DNA from: Temnothorax longispinosus
Lineage: Eukaryota > Arthropoda > Insecta > Hymenoptera > Formicidae
Direction: 5' to 3'
Assembly (NCBI RefSeq): GCF_030848805.1
Contig: NC_092358.1
Coordinates: 5,022,001-5,086,000 of the forward strand
Length of the DNA: 64,000 nt
Below the pieces are notes generated by a model. The model saw nothing but the letters and a program-made list of their open reading frames with translations. It had not been told where the DNA came from and did no database searches. Both the position numbers and the translations under genes were made by a program. The number at the start of each line of letters is the position of its first letter. Position 1 is the stretch's first letter. This document shows, piece after piece, positions 36,636-50,364 of this stretch.

Positions 36636-39461
36636 GTCGTCCTGGTTTGCCCCTAGTCTTTAATATCTACTGGCAGGGATGTTTTTGACCCTACAAGGGT
36701 CACTATATACGTCACCGTACATTTTCTTTATGTTTCCGATAGTTTTTCCGTTTGAGCAAATTTAGTGCGATCTATTTCCGATTGTCAATCCACAGTTTTC
36801 AGTATTATTACATTGAAATAAATATAAAAGCAATTTGGATAGTTTTTAAATATATATGGCAATGTAAAAATTAAATTTGTTTGTAAAAAAATTCATCGCG
36901 TTCGTAAACATTTTTTTAAACGAAAAATATTTGTTAGTTATTGAAAGCTGTAAATCACACAGAGTTGCCTTGTCACCCGTTGATCTTTATTTATCGCCCT
37001 CGCGGCGACGACTGGAATGCTCCCTCGCACACAGGGTAGGTCAATAGTTTCACGCCGACGAAGACGTGTATATCCCATTTTCGTAGGCCGCTGATTGAGG
37101 ACAGATGCACGAGCAGGGGAAGTGCACTGTGTGCAACGTGGAGATGAGGGTACAGTCGCTTACAATGACCCCGGCGAGAGAAGCACAATGGCGCACCAGC
37201 TCTTTCGAACTCTCGGGGCCACGCTGCCGCCGATCCGAAAATCACTCGTCTATGACAAAGAGCCATGTTCGCGCTGCCGCAAATATGCCGTAAATACGCC
37301 AAGGTGGAGTATCGATTGTCCAGCGACTCGATACTTCCAACCATAAATCCAACCATGAGCCGAGTACTTGATGTTAACACGTAGCACGATTTTCTTTTGC
37401 GATATTTTGCTCAACAATGCCATTGCGTTACGATATATTAATATTGTGGGAAAATATCTCTATACTATATTTTATAGTAAAATTTAAAAACCTATTATAT
37501 TAATTAAAAAAGAAATAATTTTCTAGCTGCGTCAAGTTCTAATAGAAAAATCAAATATTTTTATATCATATAAATTTCATGAAAATTTGTAATATTTAAG
37601 TCGGTCTGTTTTATTAAGCACCGTAAATCGGTTTGAAATTTGTTATTTGATATTAAATCATTGCCACATGGAAGAGGGATTTTCCCGAATGGGTGACGTT
37701 TACCCAACAGCGGAAAGTATCGAAATAAACGGTCGATTGTGGCACGGCCTGATTCGGCAGACCAGGAACGCGGTTCGTTTCCATAAAATCTGTTGCTCGC
37801 ACCGACGCCCGAAATCCTAATTAAACGGCAGATTCGAAATCGTCGACCGTCCACGTACAAGCTTAATCCGCGCGCGAGCGCCGATAATATCGATCGATCG
37901 ATGCACGAGCTGAGTTAATTAAATTAAAATACTCGTATAATAGCGCGCCAGATGGCACGACCAGGACATACAACCTGGTATTGAGTAGTCCACCCCACTC
38001 GGCTATCCCTTGGCATAATACATAACTCGTTTAGCCTTGCAGGTTGGCAAAAAAGCCGGGGGGGTAGCTGGTAGGATTGTCACGGGGTTTTGCTTGGCCA
38101 AAGTGTTTAGGCTCTCCCTTCGGTTACTTTCTTGCAATGTCAAACATCGAATGTTTTAACATATTTGTTTCGCAATTATTTTATAATAGAAATATAAAAT
38201 ACTAAAAGCTAAAGAAATGAAAAAATATAACTAAATAAAATCTATAGATATGATAGGTATAAGAGACAGTCTCTCGTATCTGAAAAGCAGAAGAGAATAA
38301 TATATTGGTTTTTATATTTAATTGTTCCTTTTAAATTTGTGTAAAAATGGAAAACAAGCTTTGTAAATTAGAAAATAAAGTAAATTTAATCGAAACGTTC
38401 TGATATTTGTTTATGCTTCTTCAATTTATCTTAAAAGTGGACATAATTCAGGACTTTGCAGAATTCAAAGATCTGAACATATTTTTCTGCTTCTCAGATA
38501 CAAAAGTATTACTGAAATACAATATTACCGATTAAATCGGAGATATTCTGTGATTCGAGATCGTCCAGAAGGCAAAAATCCGCGCGTCCTAAGGAGGCTC
38601 TAGTCGATGCTGTCATGATTACCTATTTACCAATGACAATCGAATGGTTACTTAGTTTCATGGGGTGCGGATCGAACCGCAGTTTAGCATTACGAAGGCC
38701 CAAGGCAGGTCGTTAGCGGCGTTGTCGTAACATATGCGCTGGGCAGGCTCCATATGGGCTACCATGGACCCAGATCCGAAGCTCCCGGTACCCCCTTACG
38801 CGGGATCGATACCATTTCGCTCCTTAATCGGTCTGCTTTGCGGCTTTATTCAATGCTCGCCACTATACATTCGAAATGCATTCTAGTTGGATTTATTTTT
38901 GTCACGAATAAAAATATAAAAAAATTATTAAACAATATTTCCAAAAAGTACGTAGTAATACATTTATTTATTCGCTTTTAAATGGACTTTTCTGCAATAC
39001 GATTTTACTGTGTATTGGTATGAAATTCGGCAAAATGTATTTGCTTTTTAAATATCCGATATGCTATAACGTTTTTAACCGATGTATTGGAGTTAAAAGA
39101 CATTTGGGGAGAGGGATGTGGTCAATGAAGATTTTAAATGCGACCATATGATGCTGGGTGGCTAAAAACCTGGTATTTTCTATAATCGTCACGCAACGTG
39201 GAGCCGGTCGGCAAAAGCGCGGAGATGAGTTTGTGCGGCAAGTGCATGTACGGTGTATACACCGAATAGTTGGGTGACGGGGGGAAGAGAACGGTAGCGA
39301 CCCCCGTGGAGAACGTACGGGCAGTGAGCAGGTTGACTAGCTTTGTCCATGGTCGATGATGACGATGGGGTCGGTCTCGGCACAGATGGGCCGCTAATCT
39401 CATTGAAAACTCATGAGGACTCTCGAGCGGAGGGAAGGGGGTGGCCGCGATGGTACTGCGA

Positions 39462-39529
39462 GGGGGTGAAAGCCCCCCCGAAGTCTCAGCGAGGCCCTCC
39501 TCGCTTCATGGGGGCCCAAGCACCGTGCT
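39462..39529 (+). other. Cluster of three GC-rich hairpins
   Basis: Three adjacent stems can be read: GGGGGT-GAAA-GCCCCC (39462-39477, a GNRA tetraloop), GCGAGG-CCCT-CCTCGC (39489-39504) and AGCA-CCG-TGCT (39519-39529). The surrounding block, 39160-39540, is GC-rich and unlike the neighbouring DNA. It could be a structured non-coding RNA or the end of a non-LTR retrotransposon. No family was recognised. Confidence 0.3.
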
Positions 39530-42400
39530 AACCACCATATGTCCTACGTATATGCATACTCGTGTACGCTCGTGATGCATGTTTACGAGAATATGCTGCG
39601 GAGTTCTTCGGCAGGCGGTATCTAGTCACGCATCCCCATGTGGCAGAAACGCACGATCCACGATCGAGATACCACGATCGGTCGTTTCACCTGTAGAATC
39701 GAATGTGCCGACCCCTTTTTATCTCGAATATCATCGAGAAATCGTTTCGAGATTACGACAAATCCGTATATGAGTTAAATGATTTGCCAGATAGAGGATT
39801 AGGAGATGATCCAATAGATTTAATCCTAGATTGTTCTAAGGGTCGGAATAATTCAGCATTTCCGTTATGAAACATGTTCGTATAATTATTTTCTTACATG
39901 TTAAAATTCGCAAAATTCGCGATTGTGTTTTCACTGGTCATCAAAGAATATCTATTTCACGAATGTTTCTTTTCTGGGAACAAAATCTAGTAGCGAGAAT
40001 ATTTATATATTCGCGGCGGTGTCCTGAACGAGAATCGCTCTAAAACGGTATCAAACTCACACGAGCCGTTACTGGCTCCTGTTTCTGGACAGTCTTTGAT
40101 TGTCGCGTTTCGCAGCGTGGCGCATATACATATTTAAGGTCGCGTCCACCGTTAAGATCACCGTAGCATAACTCCGCCGCCGGCTCTCTTCTCCTATCTC
40201 ATGCATATTCCTTCTCGTTTAACAAACACTCGCGTAGACGTGAAGCGAGAGGGAAGGAGATGGAGTGAGATCCGGCATCGCCGAGACGGAACGTAACGGA
40301 GAAAGAGATAGCTCCGGCACGCACTCCCAGGCATACGGGGTTGCTTTACGAGCGGACAACTAAGGTATGCTCTGGATTTTAACCCTGCCCGCGCCCCGCC
40401 GGCCCACCGTAATCACCGTACCTTTCGCAACGCGACCGTCGCAACGGGCCAGAGGTTTTATACCCCGGCATCTCCCGGAGAGCCTGGCGCATCCACCGTG
40501 ACCGAGCGTCGTCTCACTCGCTGCGTCCGGGATGCTGCGCGTAAACCTTCGGGAACTAAGCAGCTACCAACTGGTGGCCGTCTTTGTCCTTGCGGACGAT
40601 AAACCGCTAAATGGATTCTCGGTAAAAATCTTCATAGAATGTAACATTCGCGGGCTACTCATTAAACTTTGCGAAATCCTTCTTTGCGAAGCAAGCATCG
40701 GAAATCAGTCTTCAGGGATTTGAATTTATTTCACTGAAAATGTAGGTGATACCTTTCTCGAGAAGTGAATTTTATGTATCTTCTTGGACACTGTGGAACT
40801 TACGTTTCAGTACTTGCGCGTAAAAGTAACAGCTAGACCTGTTACATCGATATAAAATCGAGAAGGGATCCATCAGGTTGACAAGGGTGACTCCCGAAGA
40901 TCAAACGTGATCGTTTCTGACAGCGCTGTTAGGGGCGATGGACAATCGGTGGATCAAGAGATAGTGAAACCCGATATCTCGTACATATGCTCGGGCGTAA
41001 ATGCATTCGCGAAATATGTTCTACGAATTTACGATCTACGGATAGCTGTTTCATCACTATGATTTGATGCGCGTAATTCTGTTTAAAAACTATACATACT
41101 TATTGTTAGTTATGTTTGGCATGGGTTTTCAAATTTTAAGTTTGATAGAAAACCAACAGTAATAATTGTATTAATAGTAATTATATACAGCGAATACTAA
41201 TACTTTGCAGAAAATTATTATTTAATTATTAAATATTTTTTTATATTTTAAAAAAGTTTGAGACATTTTTTTACAATATAAATGTCGAAAGACATGTACG
41301 TATAAAGAGTGCATTGGGCGTTTAATGAAATGTAATATCGTTTAATTGCTTTTGACAATGAACTTCTAGAGAGTGCCGTATACGCCGATAAAATCCGACG
41401 TCAATCGAATCGGTCAGAAGGGTGTGAGTGTTCGAACCCGTTCTCGGTCGCGGAATATATATGACCTGACCGTCGCAGGAAAACCGAGTGACGTATGCGA
41501 TGTTCTTCACGCATCACGTCGAGATACATACATATGTATGTACGAACGAGCATATGTGCCGGCAGCCGATCATGCATGCGTTCGGTCGCGAGCAATCTCT
41601 GAAAATTCGCCATTGCCGTACGTTCACTCGAGTACAGGATTTATTCGCCGCCGTGACTGAATAGTTTCGCGATGTATCGCTATTTTATAACTAGAATGTA
41701 TCTCGAATGTAACGAGAGAAAAGAGTTTATGATCGTATTAAGAAAGATGAAAATCCACGATAACGCCAAGTTTTAAGCAAAGTATCGACATTCCAACATT
41801 CCGCGTTTGATATTGCAAAAGTCTAAAATTTCGTGATTAATTAATAAAAAAATTTTGATTAATTAATATTGCTATCTTATTCTTTAATTTTATTAATTTC
41901 ATTAGTATCACATTTTGTGGTAAGATTTCCTGGTAAGTCTTCCTTGAAAAAGCTTATAATCTTAAAAACTTTATTATTTCGTGAAATTAAATTATGTAGA
42001 CAATTTTTAAAATACCTAGGAGTTTTTGTCTTGTTTTTCAATTTCTTAGTAAGCAAATGAATATTATGGATTTTTTAATTAGTCACCGTCGAAAATATCA
42101 CTGTATATAGTAATAAAGATTCTTATGACTGAGCGAAAATCGGAACACTATCGTGGTTCATGATTTCTCTTGAACGGGAGACCACAGGTGTTCGCCTGCT
42201 TTCAGGGCATCCAGCATGTCGAAGACCGGCCGAGACTCGGACAAATTACTCGCGAGATCAGACTTAATCTACGTCGGTATCTCTAGGGAATTTTGGAAGA
42301 GAATCAAGGTCGCATCTGTGAGATCCGGAACGACACTCCGCTTGTCCTGGAGTCTTTTCGCGCTAAGATTGATGATGTCCTCTGCTCCTCTTTCTCGGTC

Positions 42401-42402
<2 letters not shown>

Positions 42403-42454
<52 letters not shown>
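42403..42454. repeat. (CT)n microsatellite
   Basis: Nearly pure CT dinucleotide run of about 50 bases with one TTT interruption. It is embedded in a CpG-rich block (42130-42660) and explains the Ser/Leu and Arg/Glu repeats seen in translated frames there. Confidence 0.96.
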
Positions 42455-42661
42455 GCGCTGGGGCAACGCGATATAGGGAGACTGGGCGACAGTAAGGGAA
42501 AGACGCGATTTCTCGGTGCAAATGAGACATCTCCGCCCGTGCAAGCAGCCGGAGAGCTCGCAGTTGATCCTTGGAGCAAGTGGAACGTCGTGACAAATGT
42601 TTCGCGACATTGGTTCAAGAAGTCTCATGATATATCTCCGTCCATCCGTTCCGCGTGGCAT

Positions 42662-45600
42662 AAATAAGTGCCTTAAACTACTTATGTCTTAGAGTTGATG
42701 GAAATTTTTTTCGTTTATTTTATAAACGAAAGGAAGGAATAAACTTTGATGTCTGGTGTTGAGAAAATTTGATACCATTTAGATGATCGAATTGACTTAT
42801 CAATAGTTCAACAATACAGTTATCGTATTAATTTTCTTAGCTAACTTCTTTCGATATCTATTCCTATTTCCGTGTAACATTTTTTTCTATATATATATTT
42901 TTTTGTTTAATGTTCAACACGTTGAGATTTTGATAAAATTAGCAAGTTTCCTAAATTGCATGTTCAATGATAGTAAATTAATGCAATTTTTGATAAACGT
43001 TTTAAATTCTAATACTTAACACTTGAATTGCGAATTGTCCTACGTGTGTATTAGCCGCATTCGTTTCTTCGTATTGTAAAAAGATCGCTGCGCGATTCGT
43101 TCATAGATCCGACTGGAACGCGTCGTCCGCCGAGAAAAGGAGCCGCAGGAGCGGATCCCTCGGCGGATCTCTCGGCGTCGTCCATCATTCGTCGGAACGG
43201 CGAAACGCTCGGTAGGTTCGGGTTTTCAGCGAGCAGGAGAGATCTGCATAGCGCGAGCCGGCATCTCGGGACGAGCGAGCTAAGTGCGGGATTATGCAAA
43301 GCAGCGGCCATACAGTATAAAAATACGGAGCGACTCCGCGCCATCTTTTCCGGACCATTCTAATAACTCCCTCCTCTTACCATCCACCTTCCCTCCGCCA
43401 TCCACCGTATCCACAACCGACTCCTGCCGTTGTCGAGGGGAAGAGTCAACCGACCGACGGACTGATCGACCGACCGACCCCCGGGCCCTGATAGCGGGGT
43501 AAGATTTCGGCAAATATACTCGTAAAACTGTCAACGAGTGGTTGCCACGTGCTCTCCGTTCTGCGAACTCTGACCTACGTTACGTGGACAAATTGCTGCG
43601 CTGACGTTAATGAAGAGAACGGGAGTTCTTCATAGTTGCCAATGAACGATTCTTCCTTTATTCGTGTTTATTCTTACGTACATTCTACGTTTTTTCGAAT
43701 TGCAATTACATGATTAATGTAATATAAAAATATATTAATTTTTAATTATTACTATAGTTAAATATTGTAGAATAAAAAATGTGAGCAATAAAATTTTACT
43801 ACGCATGCAATTAAATTAAAACATAATTAATAATCGCGATTAATAAAGGGGTCGTTGTATTTACTTGTTAATCATGGCAGATCATTAATTAGGAAGATAG
43901 AAACCGATTCTCGTTCTTTAGCTCAGAAATATCGTGAGCTTTATTTGCAATTGTAATGTTCGTAAATAACAAGTACGCGTCGATACACGTCAGCCCATCT
44001 TTTTCTTTTCTCTAGGATCATCAATACGAATTAAACCGGCGTTAACAGAATGCTTTTAAGAGCACATGGCGCTTCCGTCTACCGAGTCATCGTTATGATA
44101 AACGAGCAGCTTAGTACCTTCCCGTTAATTTCTTCGTTCCATTATATACCGTCGGTCTTAGTAGCGATAGACGTAGTTCTTTGACAACAGATGCAGTTGT
44201 CGGCAGGACACATTATTCTCCAAGACATCGGGACAGTTCATAAAATCTAATTCAAATTAATTTTCTTTCACATTTATAAAATTACTTATATGACATTCAA
44301 GAAACTGATTTTTATTAATTGTAAAACTAATCACTGCTTAACATCTATAATTGAGTTGAAACGAATGAAACGACTAAATTCACCATATCATGGAACATGG
44401 AACTATTCTGAGAACAGACGCGACTGTTCGCCGAGAAAGACGCTCCAAGATATCATGGTGTCCTAAACGCGCGTTCTCCGTTCGCGTGAGGCCACGATCG
44501 CACGGCACTTTCGGCGCATCTCCGTCGCTTAAATTCGGGAACTTCTCGCCTAGGCGACTCACGTTTACGGCGCGCGGTCGAGGCGCGAGATAGCGGCGTC
44601 TGATAGCGCCCGGCTGGAAGTCGCATTAATTTTCCTCGGTCGACTCCCTCGCGCGATGCTGCGGTACCGTCAGCTCCCCCGCGCATCGCGAGAGGGGTGG
44701 CTGGTTCATGAAATGGGTACGCAAGGGACGTCTCTCCCGCGGCGGCATTTAGGTAAGGTATTCACGTAACACATAAGCAACCGCCACGCGCAACCCACCG
44801 TGTGCACAGAGATAAGAGCCGAAGGTGGCATCTTAGGCGGTGCTCCGAATAGAATTAAATTCCCCGGAGCCATCGCCGACTCGGGTGGGAGGGAAAGAGA
44901 GAAAGAGAGAACGCGACTCGATATCGTCGGGACGATATCAACAAGAGCGGATGCGGGACAAACTTCTCTCGTAGAACAGATAGACGGATAGATAGGGGGA
45001 ATAAGGGGGCGTGAGCGGAGAATGGCGTACGTTGATAATTCTGATGTGGCATATATACAGGCAGGGTTACAGAGTCATTGCCCAAAGAGCACCATCGCGA
45101 ATACAGTTTATCTATAAGTCGGTTAACTGTCGTTCAGTAAAGCATCTGAGAGAAATTGTTAAATCATTAGAAAATACAAAGTGCCATGTTTTTGCTGACT
45201 TGGATATCTATATATATAAACTATATCAATAATTTGTTTTTACGAAAGCTTTGTTTCGTGAGAGTTTCGACAGAGCGAAATTACGAGAACGTTTAAACAG
45301 CAGTTGATTCATTTCGTATGCATGGTCCCGACTATAAGTTAAGGAATTGCCTAAACGTCCGTAAAATCTAAATCTCCCGCACTCTCATCTCGCGAACCTC
45401 CCTCCTTTCGCCGTGAATATGTACACCATGCCAAGTTATTTCAACAATCCTCTGAATTTATCGCACATCCAATTTGTCAGGCCAAAACCACCCTGTTTCA
45501 AGAATTCCTGAAGAAGTATTACCTTTTCTCATCTCTCACCGTATTTTCTTATTCCTCGTATGTGTTGCTCAATTCTGTAAAAAAGAGCAAGATAAATTAG

Positions 45601-48600
45601 TATCAGATACAGATGAGAGATATGCTTCATAAAATCTTACATTTTTAATACAACTTAGATTTCTGAGTTTCAAAATCTTTGCTTTTAAATATTCAAATTT
45701 TCGAAGAGCTCTACTTTTTTGTATTTTTAATGTACAATTGTGTCGGTTGCTATATAAAGAAAGAAAATTGTTATTACGATATATTCATCAATATTTAGTT
45801 ACTATATTGATTGAATAACTTTCCAGTAATTTAAATTTTTGCTTTTACACGTTGCTTGCTTTTGAACAACATGGATAGTGAATTTTAATGGAAAACCGAA
45901 CGTGCGGCCAAAGCGGCCGGAAGGGAATCGCGATGATTCTGTGAAATATGGCTCAGGAGCGAGCAGGTTTTCGGTGGGGCTGCGTTAATGGGTGATTGAT
46001 AAACGACCTTTTCTCATCAACTGCATCGGCTGCATATTTATCACTATGCAACCCCGACAAAAACGCGCGTGCACTCGCTCCATGCAGCCGCGTCAGCGAT
46101 GCGAAAAGCGGATGACATTACTCCCTTCGCGAAGCGCAAAGCATGGCATAAAAAAAACATCAAAAAGTAAGCTTAAATAAATAATCATGGAGTATGCTTT
46201 TACTATGCTAACGAGCTCATATCATATGAATGTTATATCCAACGATGCAATTAAAAAAATTTCAGAATTTCTCCTACGATTTACCTTTTTTTTTTACTTT
46301 ATTTATTTTATTTACTTTATAAATATAGTGGAGAGAGAATATGATGTACAGAAATTTGTATAAAACATTTAATACAAACTAATTGGCGAAGAGTTCTAAG
46401 AATATTTTCTTCTGATTTATTTTCTTAAATAAAAGAGCAAATTGCCAATTTTCTTGTAATGTATATCTAGATGATACATACGCAGATCATGTTCGCTCGA
46501 TGACATATTCATTCCCGTGTAGGAGTCAATCGAGCCGAAGTACACGCGTCATGTAAGGTGTCCCTTTCGTGGACCCACGTAACAGATACAGTGTCGATGT
46601 TAAAGTGCCCTTCGACGAACTCACACTCGGCGCTAACAGCTCACGCGTGTCCGCCACGTGTCGAGCGTCGCCGGCTCGCCCGCTCGTGCGTTTAACTTGG
46701 TCGAATTAGGCAACACGAAATTTGCCCTTTCTGGCCGATTTGCAAAATAACATGGGCAGATGGTGATAAAGTGAGATTCTCACGCGCGACGTATTTTTCT
46801 ACTTGAAGATTTAGAACGCATACCAAGCGAGGCGAATTTTCAGTTTATGCGTTACAGTTTAGTGAGAATACTAGTCGGAGAGAAAAGATATAAATTGGTG
46901 AAGGAAACAAACGTGACGCGCGAGGAAAGAACTTGAAATGTATCATCTAAACTAATTAACGTGTTTTTCAATATTTTTTTTAAACCTGCATAGATATATT
47001 ATTTGAAGTTTATTATTTTTATTTCTAAGAAAGAAGCAATTTGTAATCTATTGAAATTTAAAGTATATAAACGAAAAACATTATAAATATGATGTACATA
47101 TCTCTTTCACTTTCTTGTCACTACACATCATATCATTGTGAACGAGAGGAAAGAAGGAGGAAGTAAAGCTTCTCCGCGAGAATACTGTTTTACGCGAAGC
47201 GAAGCAGAGGGGCGTAAAATGGAATTAGAGATCGGTATATCGCCGTTTCTCCGAGTTCGCGGGGAATGGCACTGTATGATCGGCAATAAATATGGTTCAT
47301 AATCCAGGAATGGCTGCGCCAAGATACAGAGACGTTTCGTAGCCGCCCCGCCGTGCGACGCGTGTCACACGTAACGTCGTCGTAATGACTCTTTCGACTT
47401 TACGACTCTGAATTAGGATTAGACTCGGCTGTATCGCATGCTGCACTATCTGCTGCACATGAGACGGGTCGTTTAATTTATTCCGTGCATGAACCGAGCT
47501 GAAGAGAGTTATTGCCGATACAATCAAGCTTATCAAATCACCGAGATTGAGTCCACCATTCTGTTATTCATTGCCGTGGAAATGAATTTTGGTGCAATAT
47601 TATAATTTTTTATGATAATGCAAATGCATCAATGATTTTTTTTTCCAGAGATATCTAGCGTTCTGTGACGAATTTAAGATTAGAATATTTAAAGAATTTT
47701 AATGTAGATAAAGAATTGTAGTTAAATAATTTTAAATAAAAATTTATTATTTAGCGTCACATGAATATAACAAAATAAAACAAAATTCCATTCAAAATGG
47801 ACAGTGATATTTTTTTATTTATATCTATATTATCTATATAGGTATGAATGTAAATTTGTCAAAATCTTCTTAATTCTTCTTCGGATTTATTTCTCGACAC
47901 CTGTCGCTTTTCTTAATCCGATTTGCAGTATCTGTGGACAAAAGATACTTTGTTTTTGAGACACTCTGTGTATAAGATATAAGAAACTGAGATGTTCTCT
48001 TCCACAAATACTCGTTTGCGAATCTTCGCCGGGCGCGGGATAGCGCCAATCGAAAAGTCATTACAACTTTTTGCCGACTCAATCAAGAAGTTAATGTCCT
48101 TTAACCTCGCGGCGTTCCCCTTAGGATTTGTCGGGATCTCGGGAATCGCGTAAGAAATCGACGGCTCTCACATGCCCGGTAAAATAGATCACCGGCGTAT
48201 GATTGATCGCCTATTGGCTTCGCGGCGGGTTTTTGCCCGCTGCACCCACTTGTATCGGAAGTTATTTTTCCGGCATGAAACTACGATGCCACCCATCTTG
48301 ACTTATTTCGAGGTTTACGTACGTAATCTCACAAAAATGATTAGATAATTCGCAATGGTTCATATTTCAATAATTGTGCACTCGAAATGCGCAAACGTAA
48401 GCATTTTTAAATAATTATAAATAAGCTGAGAATCTTACAGAATTGAAAATATATTATAATTATATAATTATGAAAGAAAATTATTAGTAATACTATAAAC
48501 AATAATAATATAATATGTAAATGTGTAAAAAGTTACTTCTTGGTGAGCTTATTTATGTAATTGATAAAGCTTGTTTGAATGAAATTATTTTCAACGTTTC

Positions 48601-48780
48601 TATCGTTTCTATCGTTTGTTTTATTAAGTAGTATTTTTACATATTTTGTATGCGCGTTTTTGAAACGACTTTCTTTGCTGTTGTTGGACCTTCTCTCAAC
48701 AGCAGACCTGGGTCGTCTGTCGAACGTCCAATATAGTCACGAAACGGCCATAAAAAAGGAGCGAAGATCGGGGCGCGGGC
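42662..48780. other. Gene desert, part 3
   Basis: AT-rich DNA with CpG-rich blocks at about 43060-43660, 44380-45090, 46490-46780, 47140-47530 and 48000-48310. No exon, RNA gene or intact mobile element seen. Confidence 0.5.
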
Positions 48781-48984
48781 GTTAAAAATATTCAAGATCG
48801 TTTGTCAGGCTGAATTACAGTCCCCCGGTCATATCCTCTCCCCGCCGTCGTCTTTGCCACCCGGTTCGCCACTCTGGCAGAACGTGATTCTGCGGTACGC
48901 GTTGCGCAACGCGGAGATGGTAAGGCAGTCGGACGGAGAGGAAGGGGGTGGCAAAAGCCCACGACGACGACGGCGGCGACGGCA

Positions 48985-49024
<40 letters not shown>

Positions 49025-49547
49025 TCCCGGGCACATGTGTCGAACCTGAAATATGTAGGCGTGGTCTGGACGGTGTTAGCAGACGCGTCCCGACGAGCGA
49101 ATATGTTCACCCCGTTGCTACGCTCCACCCCCGTATAACGCTGCAGACACTGCTATTGGCCAGTGCCACCCTCGTCGCGCCTCCACCTGCCACGCTCGCG
49201 CTACCCTCCGCGACGGTTACCCCTAAATACGGGGGATGCGCGAACAGCACCCTCATTTTAACGCGAACCGCCGATACGGCACCGAGTGTTCGCCACTTTA
49301 GTGCGCCCCGGACTGTACACCAGATCGGTGGGTCCGTTAGGGGGTGTTAATTTTGCTTTTTGTGGTTTATTTTGGACTCGCGTGCTTGCGAGGATTGGTT
49401 TCAACGAGATAGCCTTGTGAAAAAGTGCAGTATGATGCCTTAGAGAAGATCGAAGAAGATCCATCCTGAGGTATGGGAAACGTGGTCCAATTAGTATAGC
49501 TTACAGACCGCGTGTGTTTAGAAGAAAACACTTGCCATCACAATCTG
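48781..49547 (+). promoter_or_regulatory. CpG-rich promoter and likely 5' leader exon of the zinc-finger gene
   Basis: A GC-rich block runs to about 49350, followed by a less biased stretch ending in a strong donor, CAATCTG|GTAAGTAGG, at 49547. With the acceptor at 50341 this would join a non-coding first exon to the zinc-finger coding exon across an AT-rich intron of about 0.8 kb. The transcription start is not visible. Confidence 0.4.
48961..49024. repeat. (CGA)n trinucleotide repeat
   Basis: About 64 bases of ACG/GGC triplets, pure over the last 30 bases, inside the promoter-like CpG block. It translates as Arg, Asp or Thr runs in the plus frames and Val, Ser or Arg runs in the minus frames, so the open frames here are artefacts. 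Confidence 0.95.
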
Positions 49548-50364
49548 GTAAGTAGGTACTATTCTGTCACTTATGTGATTATATATAACGGAATACACAA
49601 GTGTCGAAAATAAGTCATACATTTTTTCTAGAAGCCTTTTTTATTTCTTTTTATTACTTAAAACGGTACTCTAATTTGTAATGTCATTATGCATAGTCAT
49701 ATTACAGTTCTTACTTATATTAATAAAATTTAGTTTTTACGAGTCGCAATATAAAAAAAGGACTTGTATAAAATAATTATTGAAAGAGATATAGGAATAA
49801 ATTATATCACACATATCAATAGCAAAAAGTATAGATTGATAGTAATGTTACGATTATGTGATTAAGTATGATTTTTTACTATTATACTATCAATCTTTTG
49901 GATAATAGTCTTATTATAAACAAAAGAAATTTCTAAATTTAAAAACTTTTTGCTAACACAATTGTATATAAATTACAGATTATAGTATGGACTGTATATT
50001 AATTTATAATATGTGTATCAATTTTTTTCTAAAATGAAATTTGGAATGGTAGGATATTTTACCTAACGCTTTATGTTTATAAAGTATTGCACTTTCATTA
50101 CCGGTATCACCTTAACTTTCATAATGACAATTACAAGAACATTTGAACTTGATGTTAAACGCGTAAATAAGAAGAAAACGTGCTTAAATTTTTCTTAATT
50201 ATTTCGACAAACTTGCCTTGCTCCGATTTATGCTTCTCGAATGTAGGACATCTGGGCCGAGTGTATCGAATTTTGGTCGATCAATCACTCCGAATCGCTG
50301 CAACGTTAGCACTCACTGTCCACTCACCGTCATTGTCGTAGGTCGATCATCCGGAGCGAGCAGG

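Larger units (their letters stand above)
30721..42400. other. Gene desert, part 2: alternating AT-rich DNA and CpG-rich blocks
   Basis: CpG-rich blocks are at about 30730-31260, 31430-32060, 32620-32970, 33330-33740, 34000-34560, 34850-35220, 35540-36240, 36980-37390, 37660-38110, 38560-38880, 39100-39780, 40000-40720 and 41370-41680. An (AT)n run lies at 32576-32606. Apart from a weak open frame at 36414-36635 (listed separately) and a hairpin cluster at 39462-39529, no coding or RNA feature is recognised. Confidence 0.5.

Noticed and set aside
38640..38680. tRNA-like T-arm (reverse complement TGCGGTTCGATCCGCA)
   Set aside because: The stem encloses a six-base rather than seven-base loop, and no acceptor, D or anticodon arm can be folded around it.
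41415..41440. GTTCGAACCC word resembling a tRNA B box
   Set aside because: Flanks do not form a T stem and no A box lies at the right distance.
42216..42661. Frames with long Ser-Leu or Arg-Glu repeats
   Set aside because: Translation of the (CT)n microsatellite.
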